A stretch of DNA of 5,002 nt from positions 1 through 5,002 of the forward strand of contig CAMDBZ010000137.1 in NCBI GenBank assembly GCA_945889565.1. The letters run 5' to 3'. Origin of the DNA: Thermoflexus hugenholtzii JAD2 (GTDB lineage Bacteria > Chloroflexota > Dehalococcoidia > UBA2979). The translations under genes were made by a program, and so were the position numbers. The stretch's first letter is position 1. The number at the start of each line of letters is the position of its first letter. The notes beneath the pieces are model-generated. The model was not told the DNA's origin. It saw only the letters and a list, made by a program, of their open reading frames with translations, and did not search any database. Positions 1 to 5,002 of the stretch are shown in pieces.

Positions 1-16
1 GCCGGCGCGGCGCAAC

Positions 17-23
17 AGGGAGG
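17..23 (+). promoter_or_regulatory. Ribosome binding site supporting the GTG start at 34
   Basis: AGGGAGG lies ten bases before a GTG codon. It is the only good Shine-Dalgarno match near the beginning of the protease reading frame and it decides the non-ATG start. The spacing is slightly long. A TGA at 25-27 closes the frame entering from the left edge, so an upstream gene could end here, but only eight codons of it would be visible. Confidence 0.6.
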
Positions 24-33
24 CTGAGCAGAC

Positions 34-1230
34 GTGGCGCGAGACCAGCACGGAGGCACCGCCGGCCGTCGCGACGATGGGGCGAGTGGCACGCTTACCG
101 TCGGGCGGCTGTTCGGGTTCCCGCTCCGGCTGCACTGGAGCTGGCCGATCGCGCTCGCGCTGATCGCGTGGTCGCTGCAGGCGAGCTATCTCCCCGACGT
201 CTACCCGGAGTGGAGCGACGAGCGGCGGTGGGCCATCGGCGTGGTCACCGCGGTGCTGTTCTTTGGCTCGGTGCTCGCGCACGAGCTGGCGCATGCGCGG
301 GTCGCGCGCGCGCGTGGACACGCCGTCGAGAGCATCACGCTGTTCGTGTTCGGCGGCGTGTCGGCGATTGCTACGGAGGCGCGCAACGCGCGCGACGAGT
401 TCTGGATCGCGATCGTGGGCCCGCTCTCCAGCGTCGCGCTTGCGGTGCTGCTGGCTGGAGTGTGGCTGGGCACGCGCGCGGCCGGCCTCGACGCCGTCTA
501 TCCGCTGGCGGGATACCTCGCGTACGTGAACGTGACCGTGGCGGTATTCAACCTGCTGCCGGGGTTCCCGCTGGACGGCGGGCGCGTGCTACGGGCGCTG
601 CTGTGGGGCGCGCGCGGCGACGAGCTGAGCGCCACGCGCATCGCCAGCCGCGTGGGGCGGGCGCTGGCGGGCGGGATGATTGGCGGGGGGCTGCTGCTGG
701 CGCTGGGTGGCGCAGGGGTGGGGGCGATCTGGCTCGTGTTCATCGGCTGGATCCTCTGGAGCGCCGCGGAGTCCACGTATCGCCAGCGCCTCGTGCAGCT
801 GTCGCTCACCGGCGTGCGCGCGGGCGACCTGGCCGATCAGCATGTCGCGTGGGTCACGCCGGATACGACGCTGCGCGACCTGGTGACGGAGCGCGCGCTG
901 CGTCACGGCACGCGCACGTTCATGGTCGCGGCCGTGACGGGCGGCGACGTGCTGGGCCTCGTCTCGCTGACCGACCTCGCGCGGTTCCCGGAGGCGCAGT
1001 GGGGCGCCACGAGTGTGTTCCGCGCGATGACGCCGCGCGCGCAGCTCGTCACCATTGAGGCGTCGACGGAGGCGCTTGAGGCGCTGCGGCTGATGGTGGA
1101 GCGCGACGTCAATCAGCTGCCGGTGTTCAGCGGCGGCTCGCTGGTGGGGCTGCTGACGCGCGCGGCCCTGCTGCAGGCGATCGACGTGCGCGCGCGCTTC
1201 GGGGCCGGCCAGGGGCGCCAGTCGGGGTAG
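34..1230 (+). CDS. Site-2 protease (M50 zinc metalloprotease) with two CBS domains
   Basis: Predicted intramembrane zinc protease of 398 residues. Site-2 proteases cut transmembrane substrates, often anti-sigma factors, within the membrane. The sequence shows the metal site HELAH at residues 83-87 inside a hydrophobic segment, and NLLPGFPLDGGR at 173-184, whose Asp181 is the expected third zinc ligand. Other hydrophobic segments lie near 36-50, 66-82, 102-112, 124-146, 155-176 and 208-243. The cytoplasmic tail carries two CBS repeats, about 260-320 and 327-385 (the second begins VFRAMTP), which in this family probably sense adenylate nucleotides. The architecture and length resemble mycobacterial Rip3-type proteins. 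The start is GTG at 34 with AGGGAGG at 17-23, ten bases upstream; no in-frame ATG lies near the N-terminus. No sigma or anti-sigma gene is adjacent, so the substrate is unknown. The family call is firm; the biological role is not. Confidence 0.95.
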   Translation: MARDQHGGTAGRRDDGASGTLTVGRLFGFPLRLHWSWPIALALIAWSLQASYLPDVYPEWSDERRWAIGVVTAVLFFGSVLAHELAHARVARARGHAVESITLFVFGGVSAIATEARNARDEFWIAIVGPLSSVALAVLLAGVWLGTRAAGLDAVYPLAGYLAYVNVTVAVFNLLPGFPLDGGRVLRALLWGARGDELSATRIASRVGRALAGGMIGGGLLLALGGAGVGAIWLVFIGWILWSAAESTYRQRLVQLSLTGVRAGDLADQHVAWVTPDTTLRDLVTERALRHGTRTFMVAAVTGGDVLGLVSLTDLARFPEAQWGATSVFRAMTPRAQLVTIEASTEALEALRLMVERDVNQLPVFSGGSLVGLLTRAALLQAIDVRARFGAGQGRQSG

Positions 1231-1268
1231 CGGGCTTGCCGGCCGCTGCTAGGCGCCACGCGGCGCGG

Positions 1269-1634
1269 CTAGACCGTGTCGAAGATGCGAGCGGCGCCTT
1301 CCAGCTCGGCGCGAGCGCCCTGGTTGAAGAGCGTGCGCTTGCTGGTCACGCAGTGCGCGCGCCCCGCCTCGGTCAGCACGTACGCCCCGTCGGCATGCTC
1401 CAGGAACCCTTTCGCTTCGAGGGTCGCGAGCGCCTGGGCCACCGCCTCTGGGTCGACGCCGGCAGCGAGGGGCGCGAACAGCGGGTATTCCGCCGCCAGC
1501 CCCTCGAACATCGTGGCGAGCCGGGGGGCGTCGTCCGTGAAGCTGTCGCGCTCGGTGCTCGCGAGCATGCCCGACAGCACCTCGTGCAAGGCGAACCGCA
1601 TGGATTGGGGCCCCGGCCCACTGGGGGTGGTCAT
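1269..1634 (-). CDS. Small protein with winged-helix-like segment, function unknown
   Basis: A 121-residue soluble protein that I do not recognise as a named family. The first ~12 residues are low complexity. An N-terminal helical part (about 12-50) is followed by a segment from 60 to 103 that has the rhythm of a winged helix: DPEAVAQALATLEAKGFLEH, then ADGAYVLTEAGRAH as the likely wing, with a Leu/Lys/Gly pattern typical of helix 3 and the wing of MarR/PadR-like folds. A C-terminal helix (104-119) could serve for dimer contacts. The start is ATG at 1634, preceded by AAAGGGAG (1648-1641) at six bases. The frame is open a further 20 codons to an ATG at 1694, but that version lacks an equally good ribosome site. 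The gene converges on the protease with 38 bases between stop codons. DNA binding is inferred from pattern only; it could equally be a non-DNA-binding wHTH adaptor. Confidence 0.8.
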   Translation of the reverse strand: MTTPSGPGPQSMRFALHEVLSGMLASTERDSFTDDAPRLATMFEGLAAEYPLFAPLAAGVDPEAVAQALATLEAKGFLEHADGAYVLTEAGRAHCVTSKRTLFNQGARAELEGAARIFDTV

Positions 1635-1640
1635 GGCTTG

Positions 1641-1648
1641 CTCCCTTT
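1641..1648 (-). promoter_or_regulatory. Ribosome binding site deciding the start at 1634
   Basis: On the minus strand AAAGGGAG sits six bases before ATG 1634. It favours the 121-residue product over the 20-residue-longer frame that begins at 1694. Confidence 0.65.
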
Positions 1649-1735
1649 CTGGGGCTATCCGAATGTATGAGACGGGACGAGGAACGGTCGACACGTCTCG
1701 GCGTCCTCGCGTGAAGAAGTAGACCCGCCCCGGGC

Positions 1736-1766
1736 ATCATATGGCGGATAAGCGGCGGAGTGTCGC
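1736..1766 (-). promoter_or_regulatory. Weak candidate promoter for the small winged-helix gene
   Basis: On the minus strand TATGAT (1741-1736; five of six matches to TATAAT) follows GCGACA (1766-1761; four of six matches to TTGACA) with a 19-base spacer. It stands in a locally AT-richer patch of an otherwise very GC-rich region, about 100 bases upstream of the start at 1634. The spacer is longer than optimal, and promoter consensus in this organism is unknown, so this is only a suggestion. Confidence 0.2.
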
Positions 1767-1825
1767 GCCCGGCGATTGTGGCGCTGCGGAGCGTCACACG
1801 GGTGGGAGCACCGTGCCCCGCGAGC

Positions 1826-2002
1826 GTCGGTTTCCCGGTGCGCGAGCACGCCCAGCAGGGACGTCACCACGAGCGCGACCTCGGTCGTGATTCCAGAATC
1901 CACCTCGCGGATATACCCGATCAGCGTGGCGCCCCCCGGCGAAGGCGAGTGTGACTATGAGCAGCGCGCCGCTGCCAGTGCCGGGTCGACAATCGCGAGC
2001 GG
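1826..2002 (-). pseudogene. Decayed fragment of an MgtC/SapB-DUF4010 type membrane protein
   Basis: Read on the minus strand, the region after the MFS stop holds three protein-like stretches in different frames: PLAIVDPALAA (about 2002-1970), GALLIVTLAFAGG (about 1970-1932), and ATLIGYIREVDSG followed by ITTEVALVVTSLLGVLAHRE (about 1931-1832). Joined, they form a hydrophobic helix, a short polar loop and a second hydrophobic helix. The pattern [basic]xxDxGITTEVAxxxTxLLGxLA is one I associate with the MgtC/SapB proteins carrying a DUF4010 domain. Joining needs one base added near 1968 and one G removed from the run of six (C on plus) at 1932-1937. Past about 1826 the similarity fades, and the N-terminal MgtC part and the rest of DUF4010 are absent. 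I infer a gene remnant rather than an expressed protein. Sequencing error could explain the homopolymer shift but not the missing ends. Confidence 0.5.
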
Positions 2003-2005
2003 GGG

Positions 2006-3361
2006 TTAGGCGGCGTCGATGGGAACGGGGACAAGCTCGCGGCGTCCCCGCCAGCGGGTCCACTCGAGCGCCACGAACAGTGCGGCACCGAGCATACCGA
2101 CGAAGTAGAGCGCAGCGCGCGGCCCCGCGGCGTCGGTGGCGAGGCCAGCGAGCAGCAGCGGCGCGATCACGAGCGCGTCGGTGCTCATCGATTGCGTCGC
2201 GAAGACGCGGCCCTGCATCCCGGGCGGGGCGGTCTCGGAGAAGATCGTGCGCGCGCCCACGGGGGCGATGCTGAAGCAGATGCCGAGCAGCAGTGCCGCC
2301 GGCGCCGCAACGGCGAAGCTGAGGTCCAGCGTGGCCACGTTGAAGGGAGCGGCCGGGCTGAGGCGGACGAGCAGCACGAGCGCGCCCGCGACGCCCGCCA
2401 GCGACAGCGTGGCCGCGACGCTCGCGGCCAGCGCGACGCGGATCGCGTGCGATGCGCGTTGCATCGTCAGGGCGCGGTGCGCCCACGCGAGGCCCGCCGT
2501 GGCGCCGAGGCCACCGAGCAGCGCAAGCACGATCACCTGCGTCGCGCCGAGGTGCAGCTCGTCGCGGAGGTAGAACGGCAGCGCCACGCTGAGCGTCTTG
2601 GTCGCGATCTCAGCAAACGTGAGCAGGCCCAGCGCGTACGCGGCGCGGTGCTCGCCGCCAAAGTACGCGAACGCCTCCGACCACGCGGGGAGCCTGCGCA
2701 CGCCGCGCACGAGCGTCGGCGCGGCGCGCAGGCGCAGCGCGAGTGCTCCGGCGATTAGCACCACCAGCGCGTACGCGGCGAGCGCCCCCGCGAGCACCCA
2801 CGCCGTGCCGCCCGCGCGGTACAGCAGCGGCGCCAGCGCGAGCGCTCCGACGAGCTGGCCCAGGTGCTGCAGCGCGACCAGGCGCACGTGGACCCGCCCC
2901 ACGCGGTCCGCCGACAGCGTGCGTACGAGCGACAGTTCAGCCGGCGAGAACACCTGAGATGCGGCCGAGTAGAGGAACGCGACGGCCACTGCTCGCTCCG
3001 GTTGGCCAGCCGCGACGAAGCCAGTGGCGATAGCGGCGAACCGCAGTGCAGCGCCCAGCGCCAGCGCGCGCGGCGGGCCGATGCGATCGATGAGCAGGCC
3101 GGCCGGCAAAGCCACCAACACGGAGCCGGCCAGCATCCCCGCGAGGATGCCGCTGAACCCCAGCGCGGGCGTCGATGTGCCGCCGGCCAGAAGCACCAGT
3201 GCGGCCAGGAACACGCCCTGCCCGACCTGACTCGTGAACCGCGACGTGAAGTAAGCGTGTCTCAGCAACGGACGAGTCTTTCGCCGGGCGCTCGCGTCGA
3301 TGGGAGATCGGGCGGGACGCCCTGAGTATGACGCCTGGCGAGCTCGCCTGCCATCATCCAC
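2006..3361 (-). CDS. Major facilitator superfamily exporter (MFS_3-like)
   Basis: Integral inner-membrane transporter, 451 residues from the chosen GTG, about twelve hydrophobic segments. Positions below count from that GTG. A motif-A-like loop, AGLLIDRIGPPRA, lies near 87-99 between helices 2 and 3. The second half carries the loop PPGMQGRVFATQSMS near 379-393, a form of the ETxPxxxQGRVFA signature common in the MFS_3 / enterobactin-exporter-like and macrolide-efflux-like branch. The C-terminus is short and basic (TRWRGRR). The substrate cannot be read from sequence; drug, siderophore or metabolite efflux by proton antiport is the family expectation. The frame is open to ATG 3496, but the extra 45 residues are not MFS-like and would overlap the divergent PAP2 gene. 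GTG 3361 is preferred. A still shorter TTG start at 3268, just before the first helix, is possible. It is transcribed divergently from the PAP2-GDPD operon. Confidence 0.9.
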   Translation of the reverse strand: MDDGRRARQASYSGRPARSPIDASARRKTRPLLRHAYFTSRFTSQVGQGVFLAALVLLAGGTSTPALGFSGILAGMLAGSVLVALPAGLLIDRIGPPRALALGAALRFAAIATGFVAAGQPERAVAVAFLYSAASQVFSPAELSLVRTLSADRVGRVHVRLVALQHLGQLVGALALAPLLYRAGGTAWVLAGALAAYALVVLIAGALALRLRAAPTLVRGVRRLPAWSEAFAYFGGEHRAAYALGLLTFAEIATKTLSVALPFYLRDELHLGATQVIVLALLGGLGATAGLAWAHRALTMQRASHAIRVALAASVAATLSLAGVAGALVLLVRLSPAAPFNVATLDLSFAVAAPAALLLGICFSIAPVGARTIFSETAPPGMQGRVFATQSMSTDALVIAPLLLAGLATDAAGPRAALYFVGMLGAALFVALEWTRWRGRRELVPVPIDAA

Positions 3362-3381
3362 CCGCCCGATTTTCGGGGCGG
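3362..3381. repeat. Inverted repeat in the divergent MFS/PAP2 control region
   Basis: CCGCCCGA (3362-3369) pairs with TCGGGGCGG (3373-3381) around a TTT loop, with one bulged base. It lies immediately upstream of the preferred GTG start of the MFS gene and about 85 bases before the PAP2 start. It could be an operator, or a hairpin in the MFS leader that masks its ribosome site. No clear Shine-Dalgarno sequence precedes GTG 3361 other than a G-rich stretch within this repeat. Short GC-rich stems also arise by chance at this base composition. Confidence 0.3.
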
Positions 3382-3464
3382 CGCACGTGACGCGCCGCAG
3401 CTCCTGCCAGTTGTGGGACGATGACGGTGTGAGTGGACGGATCGCTACGACTGAACGGAACGTG

Positions 3465-4202
3465 ATGGCGCACTCGCCGAGCGGGCTCGGGCGCATGCAA
3501 GTCGCACGGGAGGTCGGGCTGCTCGCGCTCGGTGTGCTCTGCTACTTCGTGGTGAGGGGGCTCACGGAGGGCGCCGCCGACACGGCCGTGGATAACGCGC
3601 AGGCACTCGTCGCGTTCGAGCGGCGGCTGGGCGTCTTCTGGGAGCCGCAGCTGCAAGAGCTGACCGACGAACGCGAGATGCTCGTCACGCTGCTGAACTG
3701 GACATACATCTGGGCGCACTGGCCGCTGATCACGCCGGTAGCGATCTGGCTGCTGCTCGGGCATCATCGAACGTACGTGGTGACGCGGAACGCCTTTCTC
3801 GTGTCGGGGGCAATTGGACTCGTGGTGTTCGCGTCGTTCCCCGTCGCGCCGCCGCGGCTCGCTGAGCTGGGCATGGAGGACACGGTCACCGAGCGGTCGA
3901 AATCGTACCGAGTGTTGCAGCCACCGGCGCTGGTGAACCAGTACGCCGCCCTCCCGAGCCTGCACTTCGGGTGGGACTTACTGATCGGGCTCGCGCTCTG
4001 GCGGAAGGCGAAGCCAGTGGCGATCCGCGCCCTGGGGGCGCTGGTGCCGGTCGCGATGGCGCTCGCTGTCGTGCTCACCGCGAACCACTTCCTGCTGGAC
4101 GTGGTCGCCGGCGGGGCACTCGCGCTGCTCGGGTTGGCGCTCGCGCAGCACGCGCCGCGACTGCTCCGCGCGCGGTCGCTCGCGGCGGAGGGTATCCGAT
4201 GA
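3465..4202 (+). CDS. PAP2 superfamily (PAP2_3 type) membrane phosphatase or phosphotransferase
   Basis: A 245-residue membrane protein of the phosphatidic acid phosphatase 2 superfamily, in the branch related to inositol-phosphorylceramide synthases (PAP2_3). Such enzymes remove or transfer phosphate head groups of lipids through a phospho-histidine intermediate at the outer membrane-facing surface. Visible motifs: FPVAPPRL at 125-132, where this branch replaces the classical KxxxxxxRP motif; ALPSLHFGW at 162-170 with the proposed acid His167; and ANHFLLDVVAGG at 206-217 with nucleophile His208 and Asp212. Hydrophobic segments lie near 16-31, 74-97, 106-125, 165-180 and 184-205, with another after the last motif. 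Start ATG 3465 is chosen because it sits just before the first helix; upstream sequence in the open frame (to 3300) overlaps the divergent MFS gene. ATG 3495 is an alternative. Only a weak GGAA lies upstream. The stop overlaps the next start, indicating an operon with the GDPD gene. Confidence 0.9.
   Translation: MAHSPSGLGRMQVAREVGLLALGVLCYFVVRGLTEGAADTAVDNAQALVAFERRLGVFWEPQLQELTDEREMLVTLLNWTYIWAHWPLITPVAIWLLLGHHRTYVVTRNAFLVSGAIGLVVFASFPVAPPRLAELGMEDTVTERSKSYRVLQPPALVNQYAALPSLHFGWDLLIGLALWRKAKPVAIRALGALVPVAMALAVVLTANHFLLDVVAGGALALLGLALAQHAPRLLRARSLAAEGIR
4187..4202 (+). promoter_or_regulatory. Strong ribosome site and ATGA stop-start overlap
   Basis: GGAGGG at 4187-4192 lies six bases before ATG 4199, inside the last codons of the PAP2 gene. 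The TGA of PAP2 (4200-4202) overlaps the ATG (4199-4201) as ATGA. This fixes the GDPD start, ruling out the longer open frame that extends back to 3971, and points to translational coupling, so the two proteins are probably made in linked amounts. Confidence 0.85.
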
Positions 4203-4885
4203 GCGCGCTCGTGGGCGCGCCGGCGGTGTTCGGGGCGTCGCCGCGCCTGCTGATCGTCGCGCATCGGGCGGCGAACGAGCTCGCGGCGCTGCGGCGCGCC
4301 GAGGCCACAGGCGTCGACCTCGTCGAGGCGGACATCTGGTACTGGCGCGGTCGCCTGGAGGTTCGCCACCTGAAGACGCTGGGGCGCGTGCCGCTGCTGT
4401 GGGACAAATGGCGGCTCGAGGGATCGTGGCGCCCACGGCTGCTGTTTGACGATGTCGTCCGCGCCGCGCAGCCGGCCACGGAGTTCATGTTCGACCTTAA
4501 GGGTCGCGACCGCGCGTTGCCGCCGCTGCTGCGCGCGACGATGGAGCGGCTCGCCGCCGGGCGGCGCTACACGGTCTCGTCGCAGTCCTGGCGGCTGCTC
4601 GAGCCGTTCCGCAGCCTGGACGCCGTGCGCGTCGTGCACTCCGTCGGCAACGCGCGGATGCTGCGCGCGTTGCCGCACTGGCTCGCGGGCGGGGCGGCCG
4701 CGGCGGTCGCGATCGACCATCGCGCGCTCACGCCCGCCCGCGCCGAAGCGCTGCGGCGCATGACGCCCACGCTGTTCGCCTGGTCGGTGAACGACGTGCG
4801 CCGGGCGGACGAGCTCGTCTCGTGGGGCGTCAACGGCATCATCAGCGATGCGTACACGCTGTATTGTGCACAAGCGACGGCCTAG
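4199..4885 (+). CDS. Glycerophosphodiester phosphodiesterase family protein, short-loop type
   Basis: A 228-residue protein with a GDPD TIM-barrel. GDPDs hydrolyse glycerophosphodiesters, such as deacylated phospholipids, to glycerol-3-phosphate and an alcohol. Seen in order: strand plus catalytic pair LLIVAHR with His22-Arg23; VDLVEADIW with metal ligands Glu43 and Asp45; LEVRH with His57; FMFDLKGRD with Asp99-Leu-Lys101, where the usual residue is Glu; and near the end LFAWSVNDV (193-200) and WGVNGIISD (209-217), the typical last barrel strands. The loop after HR is clearly shorter than in UgpQ or GlpQ and lacks the HRG...PENT form, having HRAANEL instead. There is no signal peptide or membrane segment, so it is likely cytoplasmic. 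It follows the PAP2 gene with ATGA coupling, suggesting a joint role in lipid head-group metabolism. Its exact substrate is unknown, and a related phosphodiesterase or lyase activity cannot be excluded. Confidence 0.9.
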   Translation: MSALVGAPAVFGASPRLLIVAHRAANELAALRRAEATGVDLVEADIWYWRGRLEVRHLKTLGRVPLLWDKWRLEGSWRPRLLFDDVVRAAQPATEFMFDLKGRDRALPPLLRATMERLAAGRRYTVSSQSWRLLEPFRSLDAVRVVHSVGNARMLRALPHWLAGGAAAAVAIDHRALTPARAEALRRMTPTLFAWSVNDVRRADELVSWGVNGIISDAYTLYCAQATA

Positions 4886-4909
4886 CGTTCGAGCGGCCTC
4901 AGCGAACGC
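4885..4909. terminator. Inverted repeat between convergent genes, possible two-way terminator
   Basis: GCGTTCG (4885-4891) is perfectly repeated inverted as CGAACGC (4903-4909), with an 11-base loop. It begins on the last base of the GDPD stop codon and reaches a few codons into the end of the cupredoxin gene on the other strand. The position between two convergent stops suits a shared terminator. There is no T-run on either side and the stem is only seven pairs, so this is tentative. Confidence 0.35.
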
Positions 4910-5002
4910 GGATCGTGCCGCGCATTCCGTAGGCCTCGTGGCCCGGCAGGTGACAGACGAAGCGGTACTCGCCGGGCGCGTCGAAGGTCACGATCGTGAC
5001 CT
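4899..5002 (-). CDS. Type-1 copper protein (cupredoxin), C-terminal end only
   Basis: Partial gene running off the right edge; the last 33 residues and the TGA stop (4901-4899) are visible. The fragment contains FDAPGEYRFVCHLPGHEAYG followed by MRG and TIRVR. This is the copper-binding C-terminus of a cupredoxin: Cys, then His after four residues, then the axial Met after four more. That C-x4-H-x4-M spacing is the one seen in rusticyanin, auracyanin and sulfocyanin-like proteins, whereas plastocyanin has C-x2-H-x4-M. The N-terminal His ligand, any signal peptide and any fused domain lie outside the window. The likely role is electron transfer outside the cytoplasmic membrane. It could also be the C-terminal cupredoxin domain of a larger protein. 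Confidence 0.85.
   Translation of the reverse strand, partial: VTIVTFDAPGEYRFVCHLPGHEAYGMRGTIRVR

Noticed and set aside
1..27. Possible end of an upstream plus-strand gene (eight codons then TGA at 25-27)
   Set aside because: Too short to judge coding character; only noted beside the protease ribosome site.
1231..1268. Possible terminator between the convergent protease and small wHTH genes
   Set aside because: Only scattered GC-rich pairings of about five bases, no convincing stem and no T-run.
1635..2005. Small RNA or riboswitch in the long gap
   Set aside because: No stable stem with terminator and no recognisable riboswitch core; the distal half is better explained as a decayed coding fragment.
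1794..2486. A 230-codon minus-strand frame overlapping the MFS 3' end
   Set aside because: Arg/Ala-rich shadow of the MFS gene in another frame; only its tail coincides with the MgtC-like fragment, which is reported separately.
3421..3451. Promoter-like boxes ATGACG and TACGAC before the PAP2 gene
   Set aside because: Poor matches with a 19-base spacer; not better than chance in this composition.
3300..3464. N-terminal extension of the PAP2 reading frame starting at ATG 3300
   Set aside because: The extra 55 residues are polar, unlike the family, and overlap the start of the divergent MFS gene; ATG 3465 just precedes the first membrane helix.
3362..3496. N-terminal extension of the MFS frame starting at ATG 3496
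   Set aside because: The 45 added residues show no MFS character and would overlap the PAP2 5' end.
3971..4198. Longer GDPD frame beginning at 3971 inside the PAP2 gene
   Set aside because: The translation is Arg/Gly/Ala-rich shadow sequence; the ATG at 4199 has a strong ribosome site and the barrel begins right after it.
3764..4873. A 369-codon minus-strand frame antisense to the PAP2 and GDPD genes
   Set aside because: Low-complexity Arg/Ala/Pro composition typical of antisense frames in GC-rich genes; no motif, and the sense frames have complete catalytic motifs.

Overview
The window is very GC-rich (roughly 70% by eye), densely coded bacterial DNA with strong G/C bias at third codon positions and alternative GTG starts. 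It suggests a high-GC soil- or water-type bacterium. The gene content (a site-2 protease with CBS domains, a PAP2_3-type membrane enzyme, a short-loop GDPD, a rusticyanin-like cupredoxin) fits a Gemmatimonadota- or Actinomycetota-like genome, but nothing here fixes the phylum. There are no rRNA or tRNA genes, IS elements, CRISPR arrays or phage genes.

Layout. (1) 34-1230, plus strand: an M50 site-2 protease with two C-terminal CBS domains. (2) 1269-1634, minus strand: a small orphan protein with a winged-helix-like segment, convergent with the protease. (3) 1635-2005: the only long stretch without an intact gene. Its distal part (about 1826-2002, minus strand) reads as the decayed remnant of an MgtC/SapB-DUF4010 type membrane protein, broken by two apparent frameshifts, one of them in a run of six G. 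The rest is leader and possible promoter for the small gene. (4) 2006-3361, minus strand: an MFS exporter. (5) About 3362-3464: a short divergent control region with an inverted repeat. (6) 3465-4202 and 4199-4885, plus strand: a two-gene operon whose stop and start overlap as ATGA. It encodes a PAP2_3-type membrane phosphatase or phosphotransferase and a soluble glycerophosphodiester phosphodiesterase-like protein. (7) 4899-5002, minus strand: the C-terminal end of a type-1 copper protein, convergent with the GDPD gene across a small inverted repeat.

Functionally, the clearest linkage is the PAP2-GDPD pair. One enzyme type handles phosphate esters of lipids at the membrane and the other cleaves glycerophosphodiester bonds, so a joint role in phospholipid turnover or head-group exchange is a reasonable inference. 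The other genes look like single transcription units, and no multigene system of a new kind is evident. The most unusual item is the degraded MgtC/DUF4010-like fragment between the MFS gene and the small regulator-like gene.
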